DNA of 64,000 bases from Arbacia lixula (lineage: Eukaryota > Echinodermata > Echinoidea > Arbacioida > Arbaciidae): positions 4,440,724 through 4,504,723 of the forward strand of contig OZ022584.1 in NCBI GenBank assembly GCA_963669155.1, in the 5' to 3' direction. Positions 11,282 through 23,200 of the stretch are shown one piece after another (positions within the stretch are counted from its first letter, which is position 1; each line of letters starts with the position of its first letter). Below the pieces are notes generated by a model. It had not been told where the DNA came from. It made no database searches and saw only the letters and a list, made by a program, of their open reading frames with translations. A program made the position numbers and the translations under genes.

Positions 11282-14200
11282 GTAAGGGTCACCCTTGGCT
11301 TGCTGGCATTACATCTGGTTTATTCAGGCTAATAAATGATGATATACAATGTTTCCAGGACTGTCTTGGATTGGAGACATTACGTCTGGACCTTGTCTTG
11401 TAAAAAAAGTATAATTGCATCAATCCTGCCTTATTTAAATAATGCTTGTTTGCAACTAGACTTTGTCTTGTGGTCACCATTGGTCACAAACATATTAAAG
11501 ACTTGCGCTTGATATAAATTCTGTACATTTGAGATAAGGAATTGGACTTGCGATCGATTCAGATCAACTGCAAGTCTTGATAAGATTGGGCCCCGGTTTA
11601 TTCAGACCAATGAAAGATGATATTAAATGTTTCCAGGATTGTCGTGGATCGACGACATTTTATGTGGGCCCTGTCTTCATTAAAAAAATTCAATTGATCT
11701 CTACTTGACTTGCAATTGATATGAATGGAAACTGTAGGTTTGAGAGGGGGGGGGGGGGGGGGGTTGGACTTGCGAATGATTCAGATCAACCACAACTATC
11801 TACTAGATGGGGTCCTGTTTCATTTGGCCCAATAAATGATATTCACTGCTTCTTAAAGGCAGGTGTTGGCATGTTGAGGATGATGTAAGCTGAGTTTTCA
11901 GGGTACACCATGCATAGTCCTGAAACACCCTCAGGAGAATCAGGAGCAGCTCTTTAAAGAGGGTATTGTTGTCTTTCTTTGTGTTTGCCACTCATCTCAA
12001 ATCTGGACATCAGCATTCAGTGGAAATATTATATTGGGTGGCCTTCTGTTGGACACATGTACAAAAACAACCCAAATTCTGCAAAAGAGAGATGACGAGA
12101 GAGCAGAAGAAAGTTTTATGTGAAAGAGGTAAAGAACAGAGGGAAAAAGGATGAAAGAGAGAGGAGAAAGGGAAGAAGAAGAAGAAAGATGTCATCACCC
12201 CCATTCCATTGAGTATACTGTAAAGCTGGCTACGTCATTACTGCCATTCAAATGCGTCTCGAATCCTGTAGAATAAAGAAAACAAGAGAGAAAAAAAGAG
12301 GAATATGTTTTCCATTCGAGATGCTAAATTAGCTCAGCAGATGTGTGGGGCGTCTGGTGAAATTATGGTGAGACGTGTGGTGACCATGTCTCATACACTG
12401 CTACCTGTTGATCCCATAGGAACTATGTTTTTCTACTTTCTTCTTTTCTCGCTTTTGATGTAATCTTGGTAGCTGTCAGTAATGAACTTTAGAATTTCAC
12501 CTTCTCCTTCCTTTCCTGATTGCTCTGGCATATGTCTGGAAAACAAACCTCAACATGACAAAAGGAAAGTGACTTAGTTTCAAGATTGCTATTTGATTTC
12601 AGTGATAAAGGATTTGAGGTATACTAAGCATTCTTAACAGACCTTTTTGTTGGAATTTGAAGTGATTTTTATGCTCCAATTTGGGAGCAGAGGTGGAATA
12701 GATAGGGATGGGGTACAATAATGAAATTAGGAAAAGTATGGACTTAACATGAAAGATTCATAAATCATGTTCACATAGCTCCATGACTCGAGCATTCCTA
12801 TGTGAAAAGATGCTAAAAAGCATCACAAATTTAAAAAAAATGTAGAAATTACACCCACGTCATGCTCTCTCATTAAAAGGCATATACTGTACTGGAATGG
12901 CAAAAAGGTCTTCAAAAGGTGATCGTGAGCAATCTTCTTGCCAATGGTCTTAAATTCATGTATTGTCCATTTTAGAAACTTCCAGAAGGTTATTTGCCCT
13001 AAAGTTATCCACACTTGGAGTAATCAGTGATAAAATCACAAATCCTCAAATTGTTCGGGCCGAACATTTCGAGGATTAAGCACTTATTACTCTATATGTG
13101 AATCAAATAAGGGCGAATAACTTTCAGCAAGTTTCCAAAAATGAACAATACATGAATGTAAGACCATTGGCAAGAAGATTGCTCACGATCATCTTTTGAA
13201 GGCCTATTTGTCTACCCAGTACAGTATATTCCCTTTAAAGCAAAAATATTAGTATATTGCATGTAAATATCTGGATACCCTAGTAGCCTACTAGCCTCCA
13301 CTGAATGATGCAAGTATTTTCATGATACACCAATGTTTGGAGCTTGGAAATAGAAGAATGAATATGTTTTTCACTCCAGTTACGGGTTCACCATTGACTC
13401 TTCTGTCTGTGCGTGAATATCACAACCTCCCTGGCATCAACGTGCAGTGGCCGAGCAGAGTTTTGATTTACGACAAACATTTTTACTGCAGGGTCGTAAG
13501 GCTCTTCACAAATTTCAGGGGGGCTGTAAATTTCCCAGCCAGGTCTGTGCGGCTCTGCGATGTGAAGTACAAGCTATTCTGCTCTCTCCAAAGCCAATTC
13601 TACTGTCAAGTGGTTCTGGGGTTGACAGACATTCATAAAACTATCAATTGGGGTGATAATTACCCCTAAATCAGCCAGCCGTGGAATGTGTCCCTTGATA
13701 TGGGGGTTAGAGTGGAGGTATGTCTAGGTTAAGGAAGCGCATACTCAGTAAACTTTTAGCTGTCACTGAGTGATGGGTTATCTCCGAATACAGTAAGTCG
13801 GCTTGTGTGACATGAAAAGAAAGCACAATGGTAAGATGGCTGTACAATGTTGAAGCTCAATGGTACAAATTATTGATAATATATTCAAAATTTGTCCATA
13901 TTCATGATCAACCATTTTTAACCACTTTTTGTGACAAAAAGGTTACCTGATTGTTTTTGGATGCAAAGCTTAAATGTAGGCAAGATTCCGAAATATATAT
14001 TAATGTCTACTTCCTTCAACATGACAAAGTAAATCTCAGAGCATCATGAAACTGTTGAACTGAATATGGAAAAAATGATACTGAATTTGAAGAGATGTAT
14101 GTACTTTGCACTGTTGTGCAGACAGGTAGAGGCACATTGGTGTTATGATAATTGAACTGAAACCTTATGGCTGCTAGGTTTCTCGGGCCTCTACCCAAGA

Positions 14201-17200
14201 AAAAACTCTCTTAAATTTAAGTACAGATTTAGATATTGTAGTGAAACTGTTTATGGCAAATAATAATGGTAAGAATACTGTCCTTTATATAAGCGCTTAA
14301 TATTATTATGCTCTCTAAGCCTGATCAGATAAACACATTGAATAAGTTAGTAAACACTCATGGTGTAGTTTTGTGAGTGGTAAAGTTGTGACCCTGTACA
14401 TGCCTACCTTCCCTTCTGTAAGAAATATTTGTTATGATTATGTTTGCTGAATCAGTAGAAATCTGTGAAGTTCCTGCTTATTTGCTAGGAAGAAGTTTTA
14501 AATTTTGTCCTGTAATAGTGTATTGAAAATAAGTTGAAACTTAAATGTGCAGAAATACTATTCCATATGCGTGCCCCCCCCCCTCTCTCTCTCTCTTTCA
14601 CTCTTCCTTTCTCTTTATTTTCTCTTTCATACAATGTTCATCCCTACCCACATCTCTCTCTCTCCGCTTTTATGTCTCGTGTCTTCTTCTTTCTTTCTAT
14701 TAATATTCCTTTTCTCCCTCTCTTTCTTGAAATATTCCTCCTCTTTCTCTTTCTCTCCCCTTCTCTCCATCTTATTCCCCCTTTCACTTTATGTTTTTCT
14801 TCCTCTCTCTCTCTCTTTTCATATCTCCCTCTCCTTCCTTCCCCTCCTGCCCTCCCTCCCTCTCTCCTCCGTTCTTCTTTGTCCCACCCTCCTCTTTCCC
14901 TGCTCCCTAGCCGGAGGGTTGGTGCTGTTTGATCTTGCCGCCTCTCCCTCTCGGCACACAGATGAGTGCAAACAGTTCCCACACAATGTCCTTCCCTTTG
15001 TGTCCCTGCCACTCTCCCCTGCACTCTCCCCGTGTGCCTGCCCGGCCCAGCCCGGCCAGGCATGGCCCGTCTTAAAAAAAACCTCACCCATTTCAAGCAG
15101 TTGTTTAAAGGTGTGTTTTGTCACATTAGCCAATCATATTGCTCGGGGTTGTTAATCGAAGGAGAAGAGGGGGGGGGGGGGGGCGAAATATGAAATTTCA
15201 GAGATTATCTCTCCGTGCCGTTTGTGAGTCATCATCTTCTTTGCTGAAGATCATCAGATGGAATATCGGCAGATGATTGCTGTCAGTGACTGACTATTAC
15301 TCTCTGCCTTGAAAGGAAATGGAAAAAGGGAGCAAGTTACACTAGACAAGTTACACTTCTAGTTAGACTAGAAGGAATTGGATGGTCAAATGCAAATGAC
15401 AGAGAAAGACATTTACAGTGAGGAAGTTAGATTTCTGAAGACATTGAGGGTGTATCCACATGATGTACAAGCTTATATTATAAAGACTTATCTCATTTGC
15501 ATGAGAAGACTCAATGAATAAGGTAATTTCTATTCTGATTAAAATGGATAAATACTCAACTTAATAACAATTTGCGAAGACACATACTGCGCCAACAGTT
15601 AGTGCGGAAAAGAGGTCATTTTCCAAGAAATGTCAACTGAACTTTGAAAAGAATTATTTCAAGGTGAATCAAGCTTCTTTTATTAACCAAGTAATACTTA
15701 TGTACAGACAAACATTGTTTGTCCATACATTCATGCTATTGCTTATAGAGTTGCAGTGACAAAGAAGTGCAGGACTACCAATGGTGAGATGTCAAAATAT
15801 TTAAAGAAATTTCCAACACAAATGTCCGTCTTTCAAAGAAAAACAAATCACAAAAGTAATCAGCATATATCTTGAGCACCCCAGACAAACTGCCTTATCC
15901 ATGCATTCTCCGAGGATTGCCAATCAAATCTTGTTTATGTTTTCAGCCTTATAATTCCCCCTCTCCTCACCCAACAATAGTACTAATTGGCTGTAATTGC
16001 AGGCTGTTTGGTGGGTACCCTTCCCCCCCCCCCCCCCCCATCCCCCATCCCAGCACCTCCAACAAAAGACCAGGGGTGCGCGGGGAGCACCCCTTTCTCA
16101 GCACCTCTTGGTGTGGAGGGGATCAGTGAATCCCCTGGACAGGACCCGTTGGTGTGATGTGTTAGTTCAGGAACCAATGTTTAGCTGGCAGTGGATTGAC
16201 CCTGCATGACCTCTGTCATTCTACCCCATGCCCTGTCTAAACTAAATGCTCCCTATAGTAGACTCACTCTACTCTACCCTCTCAATGCTCTTTACTTTCT
16301 CTTCTACTCCAGAATATGAAGTGAAGCTCAATTCATACTAGCGGAGGCCAATTTGTCATGATATTCAAATTCATTACTTGTTTCTTTCCCTTAAAAATAA
16401 CTATTAAAGGAGGGTAGAACTGTGATGTATATGTTGATTTGAATAACATCATTAGGATCTGAGAAACAGATTGGTGAAAGTGTGAGAGAAATCTGTTAAA
16501 AAGTGATTAAATCACAAATCCTCAAAATGTTCGGCCCGAACATTTTGAGGATTTAATCATTAATCATTAATTACTCCATACGTGGATCATTTGAGGGCAA
16601 ATAACTTTCAGCAAGCTTCTACAATGGTCAATACATGAATTTAAGACCATTGGCAAAAAGATTGCTCACAACTACCTTTTGAAGGCTTTTTTGCCTTCCC
16701 AGTACAGTATATGCCCTTAAATTAATCTTGCTCTGTAAATTCAAGGTAGACAAGTGATGCTCTTTGTTTTATCATCTTGGATGGGGATGGGAATTTTTAA
16801 TGGTCATCACTATTAAAACTGTTACTGACATATGAGTCTGAGTACATGAGAACAAAATTAATTGATGTGATAAATGAACAGAAATCATTGCTACTGATCA
16901 AGATTTTCAAAGAGTCACAACTTGCTTGTAAATATGTTTGATTTCTCAAACTTTTGCCAATCTTTGTCTTTTGCTTTTATTTAGTTAAACTTATTACAAG
17001 TGTTTCATTCTACTGTAAGAGAATTATTGCAATAGTAGCAGGAAAATTGAGAAATAGAACAAGAGAAAGTGAGAGGCAAATATGCTACACCCCAAAATAG
17101 TAACAAACTGAAGATGTTGTAATAAGGCATTGATTATTCTCTTCAAGATTATGTCCGATTTGAGAATGATAGGCAAAGACAGAACCAGCCCCCAAATGTG

Positions 17201-20200
17201 GAAAATGATTGGACATTCCTCTCCATTAGTGTGTGTTGGGAGGGGGGGGGGGGAATAATGGGGGGGGGGGGGGGGGGGGATATAGGCAGAGTAAACATGG
17301 GAGAAGGGAAAACAGAGGACTTCTAAAAGGGGCCGAAATTTAAGCCCCTCTCCACTCTGGGTGCCAGAGTCTGTGTAGAATGCAGACAAAAGAGCTGCCA
17401 TCTACATATGAAAGGACTGGGACTGTGGCTTGTAGGGTGGCTTGTATGCAACCCACATAGGCTGGGGCATGGCCAGGCTTATTTGTAGGGGGATTGAGAG
17501 GAGTGTGGAGAGGGCTGTGGACTTCTTTTTTGGCACCTCTTGCCTTGAATCTTCTTCCTTCTTTTCCTTGTTTCCCTTCTCCCTTCTCTATCTCCCTGTT
17601 AATGCGTCTTTTTTTATCTCTCTATTTCTTTCTCTCATCATCTCTCTCCTCTCTCTTTCTCTCTCTCTCTCTCTCTCTGTCTGTCTGTCTGTCTGTCTCA
17701 CTCTCTCTGTCTGTCTGTCTGTCTCACTCTCTCTGTCTGTCTGTCTGTCTCACTCTCTCACTCTCTCACTCTTTCTCTCTCTCTCACTCTCTCTCTCTCT
17801 CACTCTCACTCTCTTTCTCGCTCTCTTTCTCCTCGTCCTCTCCTTTTGACCATTCTACCCCGCTATGTGTCTATCCATCTTTATAAACTCCTTCCCTCTC
17901 AAGTATACAATGCATAAACCCATTACCCTCTGTCTTTCTTGGTCTCTCTTTACATAGTCCCTCCATATTTTTTTTAACTTTATCTATCTTATCTCAAATG
18001 TTTATCAAGTGCTGTTCCTCCTTCTTCTTTGCATACTTTCATTCTTCCCTTTCTCCTTTCTGCCTTTCACTCTCACATGTTCCATTTCTCTCCTTCACTT
18101 CAAATACCTATCTGTTCTCCCTCTCTCTCTTCTGAAGCTGAGATGTTTAAAGAAGAAGAAGGACAACGTTCCTTAAGATGGAAGAAGGACACGAAGGAAG
18201 GCAGGCAGAGATTCTCTCTGCTGAAATTGAGATCTTAGAAGAAAATGAAGGACAAAGTTTCTCCATTTTTAAGTTAAGATGTTAGAAGGAAATGAAAAAA
18301 GACATGAGTTGCTCTCCTCTTGAGTTGAGGTGTGAAAAGAAAATGGAGAAGGACAAAGTTTGACGGGGGTGGTGAGGAGAATAGAGACTTCACAACTTCG
18401 TGTTAAGTGGTGTGGGGCATTGAAGAAAGTGACTGCAATTAAGGAATGTGTGAGGGTGATTCAGGGGACGGAGGGTGGAGGACTCCTCAGCAAATATTGA
18501 ACATTGCTGCCTAAAACCACTCAGTTTGTCTTTCCCTGAATTTACATACATTCTTTATATCCTGACTCAGCACCTCAATTAGGAGAAGAACCTTTAATAT
18601 TTTTTTTTACCAACATCTGTCCTGACCTTTCACCTGTTTGCTGAAGGGGATTGGTCAGCTTTAGAAGGAATCAGGATGCGAGTTATTCTTTGTTGTCAAA
18701 TAACAGCTTCTGCATAAATTTCATTCTGGTATGTCTAGCTCCCAATATTTGTTTAAAGAAGTATTATCACTGAAGTTATCCAGGAAATAGCATTTGCTAT
18801 TTAGAATTACTGTAATTTTTTTTTCAGTTTGAATCATTCACTTATTTCAATTAAGATCATTTTACATCTCATGAAACACAAAATAGAACTCAGAGGGAAA
18901 CTTTGTAAAACACTTCGTATTTTTTTACATATTTCCTAAAATATGTGAATTAAATTGCATCTGACAATATACAGTGACACCTCTCTTTAAAGACTACCCC
19001 AAGAGGCAGTCTTTCTGGATAGGTGGTCTTTATAGACAGGTGTAATTACATGCACTCTGTTCTGTAGGAATTGAAGTTCAGTGGTCTTTACAGACAGGTG
19101 GTCTTTATAGACATGTGGCCTTTATAAATATGTTTTCCTGAACATGTATTTGTTGTAAGTAGCTATTACATTACTCACTCAATGGCATATTCTCTCTATT
19201 TTTCTCTTTACCTGTAATAGAAGAGGCGATAGTTGAAGCTGCCGCACCAAGTATCAACTCACCAGAAATCACAACGACAGGAAGTAAGTATCACCATGGC
19301 AACATTTGTGAATATACTTTTCCAATTCTGTTGGTCAAGAATTATAGCAGCTTAATTATTCTGTACCTGAGAGAACCCAGGGACAAGCAATCATACCAGT
19401 GAACCAAGCAATTACATTTATCTCCAGTGTGTTCCTACCTTGTTTCATTACAGTTGTTTTTTGCATCACTTCTGAAATTTGTAAGTGCCATGAATGAAAT
19501 GTGACATAAGGCATACACATACATCATGTATAGCAGTATTCAGGCTGGCGCTCAAAGGATTTAAAGGGATGTTTGACCCCTGACAGGATATTGCTTTCAT
19601 TAGCAGTAGAATGATCAAAATCTCAAAACATTGTATTATAAAAGTGGTTTGAATGTGGCTGGTCGGTGAAACCAGAAATGTCTTGTCACACCAAACAATA
19701 TAAGGCAAAAATGGCAGCGTTACAACTGAAGACCACCTGATTAGAGAGGAAGGGTGCAATTGGTAGAAGGGTTGGATGGTCACTGGTGTCCGTATTGTGC
19801 CACTGGTTTTTCTCACTTTAGTTGTAGCTAGTTGTTTCGGGGCAGGCCTTTCTCCCAGTTGCTACTGTAGTTCGCAGTCAATAAACCGGTTTAAATAGCA
19901 TATTCACATTTGATTTTATGCTTGGTAGTATCAAAATCTTTCTCCTCAAGCCTTGAATGCATCTTGTTGCTTTGATCAGGGAGGGAAGCATGCTGCTAGC
20001 ATACAAAACAGCTTTTGCTAAGTCAGGCAAACCTTAGGAACGTTTTTTGAGAAAGTAGCATGCATAAAGTGTGAATATGTTAGTAAACCAGTTTAGTTGC
20101 TGAGATGCCGGTGCTTGTAACGTCTTTCCTTCATTGCAGTAATTGTCATTCGGATGATGAAAAAAATATCACCTGGCGTCCTTTGCAATATTATTGTCCA

Positions 20201-23200
20201 GCAAGTTTGAATTTGTCACGTTGGCTTTGTAAAGGCAAGCTCAATTTCTGAATGGCTGTTGTTAATTAAACATGTTTTAAAGAACAGGAAGTGTGACATG
20301 TTCAGTAATATGTGGCATTGTAAATTGTAAATATGAAATGTAGGTATGCTCCAAGTAACTTTTTCATGCTATATGCCTTCACAGTTGGTAAAGTATGTAT
20401 GCTTTATGAGTAATGTAGGGAATCAGCCAAGATGACATTTATAGCAGTTACATGTAGGACCAGTCTTCAGCAATGCATGAAGTACTCTTGGTCTGATCAT
20501 CGTAAACAAACGGTGTGGTTTGAAAGACATTAGTCCAATATGTAGTGTATGGTGCGTAATGGTCTCACATCACTCGATTATTTTACATCATTCCATGTGA
20601 CACATTTTCTGTTTGATAATGACCTGGTCACAAGACTGGGGTCTGTTCAACCATTCGACCATTTGACCATTTGACCATAAAAGGATAACACTTAACCTAT
20701 ATTTTAATAGTTATATTAATCTTGTGCATTATAACAGTAACTGGTAGTTCTTATCAAATAAAAAAAGTACTTAAATTTAGCACAATTTTACAACAGCAGT
20801 TTCCACAGATGCGATAGTTTACGATTAGAGTGCATGTTTTTTGTCTGTATTGAAAGCACAAATTTACAAGCTTTTGGCTTTAAAACTGTTGTGCTTTTGT
20901 GAAGACTTTTGGTCTGAAAAATGTATCGTGCCAAGTGACAATTGTGCACTAGAATGAGCCATTTGAGAAGTGAATTTTGGAGTGCATTTTCCATGCCAAA
21001 TGGCAATCTTGCACTCGAATGAGCCATTTGGGAAGTGAGTTTTGGAGTGCATTTTCCATGTGTCTCGGAGTGACCATTTGTTTGTCTGTTTGTCACCCAA
21101 AGAATGAGTTTATAGGAGTTGTTACAATGTCAGTTCTCAGTTTTTATTTTGTCATTGGATTTAGATATCATCTCACCCTCCCTTCCTCATTTAGTTACTC
21201 CCCCTCTCAGCGCCATAATGACAACCCCTTTCACTCCTAATCATTCCAAGAGCCCTACTTACATGTATTGACCCATGACCTTTAGTCCCAGTAGAGGAGT
21301 AACCAAACCATTCTAGCATCTTAATCCTCATCACATTAAGAAACAAACTATTCCACACTTTTTCATTTCTCCTATTTTTTTCTCCATGTTTTCTCTCCCT
21401 GTTTGTCCGTCTGTCCGTCTGTCTGTCTGTCTCTTGTGCATGTCGTCTCTCCATCCGTTCCTTTCTCTGTGTTTATTATAGCAATGCCTCAATTTACTGA
21501 GCCGAGCAAAATGCTGAAGACCAAAAAGATAATGCAGCCCTTAAACAGTTCAGTGCGGCTAAAGTGCAAGGCCTCTGGCCACCCGCGCCCCGAGATAGTT
21601 TGGGAAAAGGACGGCATACGAATGGTCATTCCTGAGGGCAAGATGGGCAAGCAGTTCACTCTCAAGTTGAGCAACTTAAAGCCAGATGATAGCGGCTTCT
21701 ACACGTGTATAGTCTATAACAAGCACGGCGGAATAAACGCCACCTATGAGCTAGATGTAGTAGGTGAGTGATTCAGTCATACTACACACCTTCTCTCCTC
21801 TTGGGTGGCTTGTTAATCTCCTACTCTCACTTCCTATCTCTCTCTTGCTCTCTCTCTCTCTCTCTTTATCTCTCTCTCATGTCATTTCCTGAAACATAAT
21901 CTTACAAATTTGCAAGTTCAAGTTCAAGCTGCAACTTTCCAACATTGCCTATATTGATGTTTAAAAGAGACAAACTTTTAGAAGGTAGTGGTGGTGGTGC
22001 AATACAACAAATATTATTCATACATGTACTTGAAGTTAAAAAAAAAATGTGTCAAGTGTCATTGACAAGAAAAATGGCTTGTTTGGTTCTATGACTGGTG
22101 CAGTGTATAGCGCTAGTTCATAGAAATACATGTAGTTTGTTAGTACACTGTATTCAGTAGACTTTCTTTTTGTCTTGTGTGGCATTTATTGCATGATTGG
22201 CCTTCTCCCCTGCATTCTTCTTGTATCATCTTAGTGGTGGTGGTGTCTTGTTTTGATCATCTTGTAGTGACTAGAAATAAAAGGTCATTCTAACCATGGG
22301 CAAGGATGGTAACTCCATTGAATGATGCTGAATACACAGCTAATTTCAAAACTGCGTGGGCAGGTGTAGAGATTTGGAACTGTAGGTATGAACAGTGAAG
22401 GATGCGAAGCCATTGCCACAGGTAAATTAGGCAATGATTTGTTCCTTCACCATTCTTCTTCTTTAGAAGGAGAATTTGTCAATGCACAAATTATTGAAAG
22501 CGTGCAATATTTGTATGAAATAACTGTCAAACTTATAGCTGCCCTGAGTATGGATTCTCATTCTTCTCTTGATGGTGTATACATGTAGTGCAATGATACC
22601 AATAAGAGATGGGAATATGAAGGGGGAAAAGTGCACCTTGATTTGTTCAGATATGCAGTGGATTTGCAGCACCTTTGCACAGTCCTTTGTTTGCATGGGA
22701 GTTAATGCAGAAAGGTATCTCCATGGTAGAAATCATTGATTATTTTGAGCATGTCATTATGTTCAGTATCAGCTCATATGGGGGTAAGGGGTGTGTGAAA
22801 ATAGTATTGAAGGTCTAATCAGCTACTGCTTGTCACAAATACCCCAGGGCAACGTTGCATAAGTCTTAACATTGATGGTGACTTTGCTCCCAATGGCAAC
22901 TTCTCCAGAAACCTTGAATTTATCAAGTGATGTTACTCTGATAGTTACCATTGATAACAGGATTTCCATTAATGGTATGTTTGATGCCACAGGGCCCAGA
23001 ACCATCATCTGTGGAGAGGAATTAACCATGTGCCATTCTTCCTTTTTATTCCTGTCATGCCATCATCAGATAAAGTCAAGCGAAAGCCGGACCTGCTTGG
23101 TGAGCACCCGGTGAACACCACGGTGGCGTACGGTGGGAGCGCATCGTTCCAGTGCCGGGTACGGAGCGAGATCAAGCCTCACATCCAGTGGCTGAAGCGG

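Larger units (their letters stand above)
11282..19220 (+). other. FGFRL1 intron (7.9 kb) between Ig1 and linker exons
   Basis: No further exon was recognised on either strand. The intron contains degenerate tandem repeats at 11313-11860, two related foldback elements (12874-13238 and 16505-16720), CT tracts at 14570-14900 and 17590-17840, several long G or C runs (11747-11763, 15168-15183, 16023-16039, 17239-17280), and a short-period repeat at 18975-19130 next to the linker exon. Confidence 0.8.
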
